A stretch of 64,000 nucleotides of DNA from Larix kaempferi (Eukaryota > Streptophyta > Pinopsida > Pinales > Pinaceae). The position numbers and the translations under genes are program-made. Every line of letters begins with the position of its first letter. Position 1 is the first letter of the stretch. Where the stretch lies: positions 6,449,501-6,513,500 of the forward strand of contig BSBM01000877.1 in NCBI GenBank assembly GCA_027924585.1, written 5' to 3'. Of the stretch, positions 46,595 to 57,455 are shown one piece after another. The notes beneath the pieces are model-generated. The model was not told where the DNA came from. It searched no databases and saw only the letters and a program-made list of their open reading frames with translations.

Positions 46595-46960
46595 GAGGCA
46601 CTCTACAACCTAGTATGAGGGAGATCTTGTAACGTGTATGTGTCCCATTACATGTAGCGTTACACCTAATAAAACATAAAAAAGTAAAAAATGATAATAT
46701 GAGGGAGATCTTGTAACGTGTATGTGTCCCGTTACATGTAGCGTTACACCTAATAAAACATAAAAAGTAAAAAATGATAATATGAGGGAGATTTTGTAAT
46801 GTGTATGTGTCCCATTACATGTAGCGTTACACCTAATAAAACATAAAAAGTAAAAAATGATAATATGAGGGAGATCTTGTAACGTGTATGTGTCCTTTTA
46901 CACCTAATCAAAACGTAAAAAGTAAAAACTAAAAAACTAATTAATATTTTGTCGGCCATT
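46595..46960. repeat. 83-bp tandem repeat, four copies; left arm of a distant inverted repeat
   Basis: TATGAGGGAGATCTTGTAAC followed by GTGTATGTGTCCCATTACAT starts at 46615, 46698, 46781 and 46864 (period exactly 83, last copy partial). The first copy plus its outer flank (GAGGCACTCTACAACCTAG) pairs with the reverse complement at about 57735-57835. Pairing resumes inside the array at ATGTCGGCC (46957). Confidence 0.9.
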
Positions 46961-47139
46961 AAAAAAGGATGTGTATTTTCGATTGAAAAAAGACGATTGA
47001 AATCAAAGCCTATATAAACAAAAGACAACATAAAAACAATTATAAAACAAGCGGCAAAGAGAAGTGGATCGGCGATCAAAGTAGCAAACAAAAGGTAATC
47101 TAATTAGAATATTTAATACACTGGAAACTAATAAAAGCT
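46961..47139 (+). promoter_or_regulatory. Possible TATA promoter inside the inverted-repeat arm
   Basis: CCTATATAAACAAAAGACAAC (TATA at about 47010-47018) lies just inside the left arm and faces the interior. It fits a core promoter, but no clear transcript start or coding gene follows within 2 kb. Confidence 0.3.
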
Positions 47140-47745
47140 GCCATATTCGCCTGCACCTCCTCCACCGTCCATCCTCCATTCGCAGACCTCCCCATCCTCC
47201 CGCCGTCCTCCTCCCCTCCTCCCTCCCTTCGCAGCGCCACATTGCTTCCCTCATACTGGGCTATAGAGCCATCCATCCCCTCGCCTCCTTCCTCCCTTGC
47301 GTCCACCCTCCTGCCTGTACCATTCTCCTCCCCTCCCACGCGTCCACTCTCCCGCCTACACCATTCTCCTCCCCTCCCGCCATCTCCCTCCCCATCCATC
47401 CCCTCACCTCCTTCCTCCCTCACCTCCACCACCATCTCCTCCCCTCCCGCGCGTCCTCCCTCCTGCATGCACCATCTCCTCCCCTCCCACATGTCCACCC
47501 TCCCGCCTGCACCATCCCCTTCACCTCCCACACGTCCACCACCATCTCCTCCCCTCCCACGCGTCCTCCGTCCCGCATGCACCATCTCCTCCCCTCCCCC
47601 GTGTTCACCTTCCCGCCTGCACCATCCCCTTCACCTCCAGCGCGTCCACCCTCCTGCCTGCACCATCTCCTCGCCTCCTTCCTCCCTGGCGTCCATCCTC
47701 CTCTGCTCCCGCCCACCGTTGCCGCCACGTGCACCAATATAGTTT
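47140..47745. repeat. C/T-rich minisatellite
   Basis: Units such as CGCGTCCACCCTCCCGCCTG then CACCATCTCCTCCCCTCCCA recur about 13 times with a period near 40-45 bp. All plus-strand frames are therefore open and rich in Pro, Ser and Leu, and minus-strand frames in Gly, Glu and Arg. None is a credible gene. The phrase CTCATACTGGGCTATAGAGC at 47251 is a third copy of the inverted-repeat end motif found at 46600 and 57820. Confidence 0.85.
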
Positions 47746-48242
47746 TAATATCATTTTACACTATATAAATTTAATTTTACACTGTATAAATTTAATATAG
47801 TTTTGTGTTTAATTTTTAAATTTGAAATTATATAATATATAAATTTAATTTAGTTATATTTAATATCTACAAATATTAAATATACATTAAATTAATTTAG
47901 TTTTAGTTTTAGTTTTAGATGAAAAATTAAATATACATTAAATTTAAAATTATAATACATATATTTAATTTAGTTAGATTTAAATATATATAATTAGTTT
48001 TAGATTTAGATTTAAAAATAAATATATATTAAATTTAAAATTAAAATATATATGTTAAATTTAGTTAGATTTAATATATATATTTAGTTTTACACTAAAA
48101 TGAATGCATCTTGGGTGTATCCCATTGGTAACACATTGTGGTGGTCATAGGTAGGTCACGGTGTCAAATCCTATTGATCCACCCTTCCCCCATTTTCAAG
48201 TTTATATAGAATTTTTATACTATTTATAATAAGAAGTACCTG
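47746..48242. other. A+T-rich stretch with a weak tRNA-like segment
   Basis: TTTAGTTTTAGA and AAATATACATTAAATTTAAA words recur between 47800 and 48080. At 48125-48185 a segment with CATTGGTAACACATTG and GGTGTCAAATCCT resembles decayed A and B boxes. Nothing is coding. Confidence 0.4.
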
Positions 48243-48330
48243 TGGTATAGTGGTAAGGGTGTGGGGATAATGGATGTGAGGTCCAAGGTTCGATCCTCCC
48301 AAACCACTTATTTATTCGGAAAATTGTTAA
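48243..48330 (+). mobile_element. tRNA-derived SINE-like sequence, copy 1
   Basis: It contains an RNA polymerase III A box (TGGTATAGTGG, 48243-48253) and B box (GGTTCGATCC, 48287-48296) 33 bp apart, the spacing in tRNA genes. No acceptor-stem pairing or cloverleaf closes it. Its downstream body recurs at 48987, which argues for a SINE rather than a tRNA gene. The 3' end is not defined. Confidence 0.65.
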
Positions 48331-48440
48331 ATATTGTAACTTCAAAGAATATTATATTTGTACTTTATTATTCCGGAGATGATTCATTCCTCCGTGAAGA
48401 TCTTATTGTATATCCGGAGATGTTTATTCCTCCGTCGGAA

Positions 48441-48915
48441 TGTGGTAACTCGGGTTATTAGACTTCCCTAGTGGGGGTCGGCCCTAAATGTGTTATGTGG
48501 GTCAAAGGGTTATTAGACCACCCTAGAGGGGTCGGCCCAGTTAGTTGTAGTGGGTTATTTAACCTATTGGTTAAATACGAGCCTACGTGTACTTGTGTAA
48601 AATACATATCAAAGTAGTGTATAAATAGAGGAGGTGTGTTCCTCATTATACACACTCACTCATTCAAGGGAGGCGCACCTATTGGAGGAGAGGTCTGCTA
48701 CAGTGGAGAAGGAGATCATGTCTTTGGTTTGCATCTTTGTATATTGCTGGTCATCTATATTGAGGAAGCTTTACTGGGTTTTCTACCCCATGAGGGTTTC
48801 CCAGGATAAATCTGTGTCTCTTGTGTTTATGCTATGCTTGTTGTTTCTTCAGTGATCCTGTATATGCTATTATTGTGAAATGGAATGTAATGCTGCTATT
48901 TTCTGTCTTAGCATA
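48441..48915 (+). mobile_element. LTR-like segment with TATA box
   Basis: It starts TGTGGTAACTCGGG. It holds a TATA box (TATAAATAG, about 48621-48629) followed by a CTCATTATACACACTCACTC leader. Further on lies a U5-like GGGTTTTCTACCCCATGAGG then GTTTCCCAGGATAAA, a pattern common in plant Copia LTRs. It ends near CTTAGCA (48913). A duplicated TCCGGAGATG...ATTCCTCCGT motif sits just upstream (48373-48436). Ends and target duplication are not certain. Confidence 0.45.
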
Positions 48916-48986
48916 TTGAATTTTAACAAAAATATATTCAATTTTTAAACTATATTGAATTTTACACTTGCATAAATTTCAATGTC

Positions 48987-49060
48987 AAGGGTGTGGGGAT
49001 AATGGGTGTGAGGTCCAAGGTTCGATCCTCCCAAAGCACCTATTTTTTTGGAAAATATTT
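48987..49060 (+). mobile_element. SINE-like sequence, copy 2 (5'-truncated)
   Basis: AAGGGTGTGGGGATAATGGG then TGTGAGGTCCAAGGTTCGAT matches copy 1 with a single difference and keeps the B box (49019-49028), but the A box is missing. The flanks TTTTTAAA(C/T)TATATTGAA then TTTACACTTGCATA(A/G)ATTTCA are duplicated on both sides (about 48940 and 49064). Confidence 0.65.
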
Positions 49061-49232
49061 TGAATTTTTAAATTATATTGAAATTTACACTTGCATAGAT
49101 TTCAGTGTATTATTTTTATAAATTGCATAGTTTTCAGTGTCAAGCATTGATTTCATTGTGGATAACAAATATGCATTAATTTCAGGGTATATGTTAATCG
49201 TTGACATTTTTTATATAGATTCAACACTAGAA

Positions 49233-50268
49233 ATGGAAAATCTGCATGGGGAAGATGCTATGAGATAAACAAAAGAAGAACAAAAATCTAACGAAATAAC
49301 AGCAAAAGAACGCCAAGAAGACTTGAAACGAAAAGCAGAAGACGTGAGACGAAAGGTGTGTGAAAAGACAGCAGAAGAACGAGAAGAACAAAGAAAACAA
49401 AATGCAGATCGACAGAAAGAATATCGAAAAAGAAAGTTAAACAAATTAACATCAGAAGAACAAGAGGAACAAAAAAACAAGACACTGAACGACGAAGGGC
49501 GAATCGTGAGAAAAAGTTGAAGCATCTGGAAGAACAAGGAAATAAATTTGCAGAACAACAAATAAATCAAAATGTAGAACATGATATGGCGATTGAGATG
49601 GACGCTAATATCGCAGTACCATGTAAAGAAATGACAACAAAAGAACGTCAAGAAGACTTGAAACAAAAAACAGAAGAGGTGAGACGAAAGGTGTACGAAA
49701 TGACAACAGAAGAACGAGAAGAACGAAGAAAACGAAACGCAGATCGACAGAAAGAATATCGAAAAAGAAAGTTAAACAAAATGACAGCAGAAGAACAAGA
49801 GGAACAAAAAAACAAGACACTGAACGACGAAGGGCGAATCGTGAGAAAAAGTTGAAGCATCTAGAAGAACAAGGAAATCAATTTGCAGAACAACAAATAA
49901 ATCAAAATGTAGAACATGATATGACGATTGAGATGGATGCTAATATCGCGGTACCATCTAAAGAAATTACCCCAAAAGAACGAGACAGAGAGTTTAAACG
50001 ATATCTCAATAAAATGACAGCAGAAGAACTAGAAGAACGAAAAAAACAAAACGCACTTCGAAAAAGAAAGTTGGACAACGCTACTATTAGTATTGGAAAG
50101 CAAGAGAGGCGGGGTATGACATTTACATCAATATCTCGAGTTAAAGAATTGGCAGGTCTACGATTTCAACCTCCATTCTCATATGATCGATATGAGAAGA
50201 TGTCAAAACTACTAGGTGTGAAGATAAGAAAAGATGAAGAAGATAGATTTAGAATGATCACAATGTGA
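49233..50268 (+). pseudogene. Charged coiled-coil repeat protein (STPR-like) with two -1 frame junctions
   Basis: An acceptor-like TATATAG precedes the ATG at 49233. Codon 12 is TAA, after which the frame runs KEEQKSNEITAKERQEDLKR, then repeats such as EEREEQRKQNADRQKEYRKR and KLNKLTSEEQEEQ. These ~23-residue Arg/Glu/Gln repeats resemble STPR-type repeats, which often precede Helitron or other DNA-binding proteins. A 335-bp segment is tandemly duplicated (49454 and 49789). Because 335 is 3n-1, the protein only continues by stepping to the -1 frame in each copy. Each junction carries A AAA AAC in the correct register (49472-49478, 49807-49813). The final frame (from about 49820) continues EKKLKHLEEQGNQFAEQQIN and ends with a non-repeat domain, SRVKELAGLRFQPPFSYDRY, then MSKLLGVKIRKDEEDRF and a stop at 50268. 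Whether it is a dead or a frameshifted gene is open; the early TAA favours dead. Confidence 0.6.
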
Positions 50269-50451
50269 ACCATATATTCATTTATTTAATTCTTGCAAAT
50301 ATTGTCTCTATTTTTCACTTTAACAATTTACTCAATCCTTAATACTTATTACTTACATGATGATGGTACTCGTATCTGCGTTTTCAACTTAACCTGTTCC
50401 TTACCATGCTGATCAAACTCCTGTTTTGTGTCGCCGCCCACGACTGAAACC

Positions 50452-50619
50452 AGCCTAGATCCAAATCCTAAGGATCTATCAAGCGCGGGATCAAATCTCC
50501 CGAGGTGCAAACCTCTTCTTAGGTATTGCACTCAGGGAACTTTTCGAGGAGAGGTTTGCACCTCGGGAGATTTGATCCCTCTGGGTGCTTGATAGAGCCT
50601 TAGGATTTGGATCTAGGCT
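50452..50619. mobile_element. 168-bp palindromic fold-back element
   Basis: The left arm AGCCTAGATCCAAATCCTAA...GGGATCAAATCTCCCGAGGT (50452-50520) pairs with the right arm ending CCTTAGGATTTGGATCTAGG (50546-50619), leaving a loop of about 25 nt. A related, more decayed copy lies at 57456-57585. There is no coding capacity. Pairing extends weakly to about 50441 and 50630. Confidence 0.8.
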
Positions 50620-50764
50620 AGTTTTATCACAAATGAAGATGGAGAAATCGCACAGGCATAGGGAGTATAATTTAGATATTCTTCTAAGCCACCACTTGGC
50701 CAAAACCTGCAATTGCTTTAATGAATTCAATCTCCAAGTGGGATTTATTTTATCTCCACGTGGG

Positions 50765-51005
50765 AGGTTAGATTCTCCCTTACAATGAGCGGACTCTCCA
50801 AAGAACAGTAATAAATTTTTAGTCATAATTAATTCTCCCTTACAATGAGTGTACCTTTTTCTTTCTCTTTTATGTTTTTTGCCATTCGAGAACCTGGACG
50901 AAGGGATACCTACGGAGGAGTCTCCAAGCACTTTACCGTAAATTTAGAACAGAGAGGTGAAAATGCCTACGGAGGAGTCTCCAAGCACTTTACCGTAAAT
51001 TTGCC
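50765..51005. repeat. Two small tandem duplications
   Basis: GATTCTCCCTTACAATGAG is present at about 50771 and 50830 (59 bp apart). CCTACGGAGGAGTCTCCAAG then CACTTTACCGTAAATTT is present at 50909 and 50966 (57 bp apart). Confidence 0.8.
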
Positions 51006-52861
51006 CCTTACTCCAGACATAAGTGTAATTAATGCATACTATATACTAGGATAAAGTTTGAAAATAATGTCGTTTCCTAAATTGATGCTTTCTACAACTA
51101 GCGAATGTATCAAGAATTATTTTTATATATGCATATTAAATCATGTATAGAGGTCTCTCGACCCTATATTAATAAATGTGTTAATATAAAGGAAAGTAGA
51201 GCCGTTTAGTACTAAGGTTCCTTTTTACATTAGGGCAGAATCTTAGGTTAAAGTTAATAGGTATACCTATGATTATATAGGCATTTTACTTAAATTAGAT
51301 AAGGTTTTATCGTAAGAATCCCTTAAAAGTGTTGAGAAGTTAAGTTAGTAGTTATTTTAAAGAATACATTTTATTAATTGATTGAAAGTATGGGTTAAAA
51401 TAAGAGTGGTGTAACCCTTAGCCCTTTTAGTTAAAGGTATAAATACATATAATATTTATATGAAACAATAGTCATTATAATTATTTTTAGATTCTAACAA
51501 GGGAACCTTGGTGGGTACCTTAGTGAGATATTATTGGAAAAGGGGCTTAGCCTTAATATTAATTTTACCTCAAGGAACTATTTTAGTATGCCACTAAGAC
51601 TTAGTCTTAAGGTAAGATATGCAATTTTATTATAATAACATGAGTAGTCTCTTAAATTATTTTGGTATTTTGGTACAAGCATAGGATCTATGGGTTATTT
51701 AGATAAACTAGTACTCGTATGAGAGTGATGAAGTTTTATTTATATATATATATATAGTGTTTACTATGTGTTTTTGCTAATGTAAAACTTGATACTTTTA
51801 TATAGAGTCATATTGGAACTATGTTCAAAGACTATATTTATGTCACAGATGTGATGTAGCAAGGAAGGAGAGAAATAACTATGTGCATTAGTTAGAAGTT
51901 TGGGAAGCAATTATGGCAACAACTTGTGTTGCAGTGTGTAAACTCCCCTTTGATTTATTAATAAAATTACTCACCCTTTTGTGGACGTAGCCCAAGATGC
52001 GGGTGAACCACATCAAAATGTTCTCCCTGGGTATGTATTTTCTTGTGTGCATATCTCTCTTGATAATTCTGGAATTACCGGTTGTGTTTCTTTTGTGTTC
52101 CATATCTATTATGTCTCAAAATGTTTAAATTGAACACCTTATCTTGTAAGTTGGAAAATATATTTAGTGGTTGCTTAATATTAACTTACCTATGCATTTA
52201 TGTGTTTATTTTAGAGGTAGATGCAAGTGTCCTTAAATTCATTGATATAGTGTTGGTGTCTCTTAGCGTTTGTTAGTTTCCTGTATATATGTCTCTTCGT
52301 GTACGTATTCATCTCTCATTTACATATATGATTATAATAGCGCAGTTAAGTATATTGAATGTGTGTTGTGTCAATTGAAGCTTTGTTGAAATATGTTTTC
52401 TTGGTTGATTATGTTATCCATGGGATATAAGTGTACTAAAGGTTTCAGTGCATACGATTATGTTCACAACTATTAAGTAAAGGTTCCATGACTAGGTTTA
52501 AGGTAAAGGTGGTAAGACATGTTGATGCGTCATTGATAAATTGTATGCTTAGATTAGAGGCCTTTTTAATAGTAATCATGCATGAATGTACTAGAGTGGA
52601 TAATAATTGACATTGAGAATCATTTGACAAACATTTTCGGAAAACTTTGTATTAAAGTTAATAGCTTAATAACTGTATAAATGCTTATATATGTTACATA
52701 TATTTGACGGATAATTAACCAACGTTATGTTGAAAGAGAAATTAGTATGATTTATATTTTATTGTTATCGTCCATGATGAAAAGTTTAAACTTTTTTCAG
52801 TTTTTACTAGTTTAGACATTTGGGTTCGTGACAATGTTCCTATGCTTTCTCCTATGTGTTT
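51006..52861. other. Decayed LTR-like region, no gene
   Basis: Near 51968-52030 the phrase TTGTGGACGTAGCCCAAGAT then GCGGGTGAACCACATCAAAA is a typical R-U5 signature of plant Copia LTRs, so an LTR probably ends near 52030-52100. I could not find its TG start or a target duplication. The remainder is A+T-rich, with a TA microsatellite at about 51740-51755. Confidence 0.45.
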
Positions 52862-53345
52862 TAGGATGAATTTGGAGAGAATGGATTCAGAGCTTAAAGA
52901 GATGAGAGGGGCACACCAGGATATCAAAAAACATGTCCGTAATGCGTTCGAAGCCGCCAGGGCCGCTCTGGATGAGAGTAAGCTCATTGGATAGGACATT
53001 ATCAGGTTGGATATGCACATGGAGGATGTTGAGTCTAATGCTCGGGTTCAGGTGGGAGAGCTTGAGGAGATACGGAAGGAGTTCAATGTCATTAAAGAGT
53101 TTCAGGTTTCAAACTTTCAAGGACTCAAGCAATTCCTCTTTTCCCTGAAGTGCCAGTTTTTTGACACCCTGTAGCATAGCAGTGACAGGATTGAAGCTCG
53201 TCTGGCTCAGTTGGAAGTCTCCATGTAGGAAATGGAGGATGAATTGCGGAATCTCACTGAAGCGGTGAACTCTGGGCACTAGCGCAAATAAATCTCTCTT
53301 GTGGAGGATGACTCGGAGACCCATGAAGGAAATCTTCCAGATTAG
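52862..53345 (+). pseudogene. Coiled-coil protein relic, retroelement-like 3' tail
   Basis: The plus strand reads RMNLERMDSELKEMRGAHQD, then HVRNAFEAARAALDESKLIG-stop. It continues DMHMEDVESNARVQVGELEE and IRKEFNVIKEFQVS, then DRIEARLAQLEVSM-stop-EMEDELRNLTEAVNSG. Heptad-like Leu/Ile/Val spacing indicates a long coiled coil, with four stops. I do not recognise a specific family. Downstream (53346-53615) is an untranslated-looking T-rich tail that ends GTTCTTGTTAAAAAAAAGAA, i.e. a short poly(A), as after a LINE or a retrocopied transcript. A source element with a coiled-coil ORF1-like protein is possible. No target duplication was confirmed. Confidence 0.45.
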
Positions 53346-53615
53346 TTCTAGGAATGTTTATTTGCTCCTCTTTTTTGTTGTCAAATGTTTTTTTCCCCTC
53401 TTATGTAAACAGTTCGTTCGGATATATTCGACAAATAATTGTAGTTATGAACAGAAAGGAAACACCAATCTCAGGACTGAAATGCTAAATCTCCTTCTCT
53501 CATAACAGTATACCAGTATTTTTCTTGCTACCCCTCTCGGAAGGGATTTTTGTATCTGTACTTATCTCCTTGTTTAATATATATACTACTTCTCGTTCTT
53601 GTTAAAAAAAAGAAA

Positions 53616-54482
53616 ATGAATACTTTTGTAAATATAAATAATAACAAATTTAAATGCAAGCTTTAATTTTCAAAGATCTTTTCTCCAAACTACTTCATCG
53701 ATAATGTTTCAAGTGCAAGACTTTTGAGTTGGTATCTTTTAGTGCCAGAAAAGACAACTAGATTGCTATGTATAACTTTATTCATTCACCTACTAACATG
53801 AATAACTTCACTGTAGCACTGATTTTTTATGTTAAAGTATACAGAGAAAATAATTAGACAACTTTGACTCTTTATTTATTTTTAATTCAAAAATAGTCAT
53901 CTCACAAAACAATACAATTAAATGCATTTAATCTATTATTGCACGAAAAAATTACAACTTAGTTTCTTTTGAAAATTGTTTTATGTATGATGTGCAATTC
54001 TTTATTTTACTGCAATTCATTATTACTCATAAGAAATATAACTTCTTTGTTTTTGAAAGTAGTGTTGTGATATTCCTACTGCATGAAATTTCGATCAATT
54101 TAGCATTGAGAAGTATATACATTGTCTAAATTGCCAAGCACAATTCCGTAGCAAGAACAAGAAATGAACAAAAAAGCCACAAAGAAGGATTTAATAACAA
54201 GTGCACAAATGAATGTGGTCCTACACAAGTCTAATGGGAATGCAATGGTTGAGAGTAATTAAGAAATTGAGCATGGTCTAGTAATTTTATGCATCATTAG
54301 AATTGAAACCTTCTTCCATGTGAAGACATTTGATGATCACTAACACTCATTTAAGAGAAATTCTTTACTTTATGCCTCCACAACCTTATGCTCTTTTAGG
54401 TTCTTAATCTCATAGCTTTAACTCCAAAATAACTTGTTATTGCTAATGCAGAGACATTGCCACCTCATGGCTCTTATTAGTA
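53616..54482. other. A+T-rich non-coding stretch, nothing recognised
   Basis: No repeats, frames or element ends were seen. It separates the poly(A)-like tail from LTR-like copy C. Confidence 0.4.
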
Positions 54483-54910
54483 TGTACTATCCCTCATCCT
54501 TGATCCCTAATGCTTTAATTAAATATAAGTAATGTAAATATGTGCATGTACTAGTTCATGGCGAGGAGCTCAAGGCCAAGGCCATGCCAGTGAACATTGT
54601 AGCATTAGACAAGGATGTTATTTGTGATAAAGCCATGCGCTAGGTAAGGCATGGTGATATCATATTGTAAATTGGAAAAGTTAAATTAATAAAAAATATA
54701 CCTAGGGACTGAATGTGCAAGAAAACTAAACAACGGGAAACAATATCAACTAAGGAAAAATGTTAAAGGCTAGTGAAGCCTTGAGAATTTGATCAGTAAT
54801 GATTGGAGGTCGTCATGGTATATTTGGGTGTTGAAGGGTAAGCAAGTTAATAATATTCATTTTTCAACTAAAATAAGTTGCTAATTATTAGCCCACAAGT
54901 GTCGGGAGAT
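54483..54910 (+). mobile_element. LTR-like sequence C (TGTACTATCCC type)
   Basis: It starts TGTACTATCCCTC and has the conserved block GGCGAGGAGCTCAAGGCCAA then GGCCATGCCAGTGAACATTG 77 bp in (54560-54596), shared with copies A and B. Beyond that block the three copies diverge strongly. It is followed at 54911 by another, different LTR. Confidence 0.5.
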
Positions 54911-57089
54911 TATAACACCCTGTTTTTATTAGTGACTATTATCTATGACCATGACTTATCCTTTAAGTCCATCCGATTGCGAATGACCTGGTTATGTTTG
55001 TTTTCTTTTAGACATAGACCATGAGATACCATTATTCTTTGAGGACATTCGATTTCAGATGACCCGGATAGGCGTGGAACAAATATTTGGCTTATGAAAG
55101 ATGAAAATATTGTTTAAAATGTTATCAGTGATAAGTGCATGTGGTTATGAAGGGATGTCGATATTAATCAAAACTACTTGTTTAAATTTTGTTACGATTA
55201 CACTTATGAAGGATATGTGCATATGATGTTATTATGATTTGATAGAAATTGAATGAATAAGCAATATGGAAAGTGATGTAAATTGTGAATAATTGTTGAT
55301 GAATTCTTACTACTATTTATCATGTACTCTAATGTGTTGTCTAGTGTGACATGAAAGGCAGGTACATGTGACGCAAAGAGGCATCAATACCACGGATGAT
55401 GTTGACCTGGTCATTATGCACATGGTGAAATCGTATGTATAAGATTTGATGCACGTAAGGTATGATGTGCAGGGACTCTCGATGAGTCAGGAACCATCAA
55501 CACGTGATGTTGATTTGATGTTCATATTATTTTTTGAAATCTTGTGAATAAGATTATATTATGGTTGTCATGATTAAATAATTCTTATCATCATATCATT
55601 ATTGAATGTATGTGCAATATGAAAAATGTTGTCGATGATGAATAAACAATGCTTGTGTTATATCTACCATGTACTTTGATGAGTTGTCGAGTATGATAGG
55701 AAAGAAAGGGACATGCAACGGGAGAATGCGTCGATGCACATAGACTCTAAAGGAGTCGGTAACATTGATAGGTGACATCAATCTAGTTTTTGTGCTATGT
55801 TATATTTAAATCTTATTTAAGATTTGATGAACGTGATGTTTTGATGTGTAGGTGTCGGATTGTGATTGTCAATCGGTCCACATTAGCTGACATTGTGAGT
55901 CTAGCAAGTTGTCGGCGTGATGGGTCATGTATAGAGTCAGATTACTCCAACTCATCATATGCGCATTGCCACGAAGGTAGTCCACATGTTGGTCACTCAT
56001 GAGGAAATGCACTCGGGGGTGCACATTAAAGACTCAAACTTAATACCCAGGAAACACTTGGAGCTACCCAGGGTAGATAGATTGAGTTAACATGCTCTCA
56101 ATCATCATATGCTATCCCCACCTATAGGAATTATATGAAGTGCATGCATAAAGCATGGATCCTTGATATTCCTGTTCGCGATGAAAATGCAACCGTAATC
56201 AACGTTAATTTTAAATGGGGGATTAATAAAAATTTTAGCAAGAGAATTGGAAAATATTTAGTAAGCTAATTGATCATCAAACCCATTAAGATAATATTAA
56301 AAAGAAACTGGAGCAACTACATGCAGTTAATTCAGGTTAGGGTAAGTAAATCTTTTTAAAATTGAGCAAATTTAGGAAACTGAAAGAAAAGAATTAGAAA
56401 GTTTAAGTCAACTAAAAACTGGATGGGTGAATAAAAAGGTAAAAAAAATAATTAACTCAAGATATGCATGTGAATGCATGGACACACAAAGGTTATTAAA
56501 AGGGAAAAGAGAGCATGAAGCGTGCACTTTTACTTTTACCTTTTGGTGGTTTTGGAGAACAAATTGGGTTGTGTCTCCTGTGTTGGTTCCTGGAGTAGTG
56601 TGTAGTTCATTACAACACGAGAGAGGTTTGGACCCTCCCAACATTAGTCTGGTGTCGTAATTCAGTTGCTAGAAAAGTATCGTCATCCGAGTTGCAGCTC
56701 AAGGGTCCTCGGGGAAGAAGAGTACCCATTGGGTATGGTAGGGAGGAAACTAGTGGATCTTTAGAGATTGACAATCTTGAAGACCTGGATTACGATGGAT
56801 TTCGGTGGCAACATCAACCTTCGGCTTCATCCTCAACCTTCAACAACTAGCAATGGACAAGTATTTTGAAATTATTGAAATTGTTATTAATTGCGCATGA
56901 AAATGGAAATGGTTGAATTTAAAGGATGTAAGTGGATCTGCTTAATATTTGCTGAAGTACATATATATATATATGACATGTTCTTTATTTGCTTAAAAAA
57001 ATGTGTTCTTAACTTAAATTTTCATATCTAGTTGTTATTATATGTATGCGCATAAGGGTTTTTAGTTGGGTCCCTGGAGTGATGTTACA
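54911..57089 (+). mobile_element. ~2.2-kb 5' LTR of a gypsy-type element
   Basis: It starts TATAACACCCTG (one change from the common TGTAACACCC) and ends GTGATGTTACA at 57089. The end is followed after two bases by an iMet primer-binding site, which fixes the right edge. An imperfect 347-bp tandem repeat lies inside (CATGTACT(C/T)T(A/G)ATG at 55321 and 55668). A short frame at 56427-56660 is probably not a gene. No matching 3' LTR was identified. Confidence 0.6.
55321..55860. repeat. 347-bp imperfect tandem repeat in the LTR
   Basis: CATGTACTCTAATGTGTTGTCTAG and CATGTACTTTGATGAGTTGTCGAG are aligned starts at 55321 and 55668. Both continue into GACAT..AAAGG.A..TACATG and a GATTTGATG.ACGT motif. 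The second unit is shorter. Confidence 0.7.
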
Positions 57090-57091
57090 TT

Positions 57092-57109
57092 TGGTATCAG
57101 ATCGAGGTT
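57092..57109 (+). other. Primer-binding site (initiator Met tRNA type)
   Basis: TGGTATCAGATCGAGGTT matches the canonical iMet plant primer site with one change. It lies 2 nt after the LTR end. Confidence 0.8.
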
Positions 57110-57455
57110 CCACAGTCGGACCTATGTTCACTATGCTTATATATGATGTGTGTTTGTATGAGAATGATCACTTCAATGTGAGGTTTAATGTTTGTGCTAT
57201 TATTAAATCATGAATGCATCCGTAGATCTACATACTATTTTCAAATCTTGGCCTAGACTTTATATTCTATATTTATATATGTATGTGAATCAAAACTCGA
57301 AGGTGGACCCTCTTTGGACACTGTATATGTATATTCCCGAGATTCCTGAACCTCGGACCTTAATGGAGAATTTATACATGCATAACTTGTGACGTCACCT
57401 TGAAACAAACCATAAGTGTAATTTTGATTTTCCGTAGGCTTCAAAAACCTATAAA

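Noticed and set aside
47242-47742. Long proline/serine-rich open frames, plus and minus strand
   Set aside because: They are produced by a C/T-rich ~43-bp minisatellite. All frames are open and no domain or start context supports a protein.
48243-48312. A functional tRNA gene
   Set aside because: A and B boxes are present, but there is no acceptor-stem pairing or anticodon arm, and the downstream body is shared with a truncated copy.
56427-56660. 77-codon plus-strand open frame
   Set aside because: It lies within the LTR just upstream of the primer site and has no coding signal.
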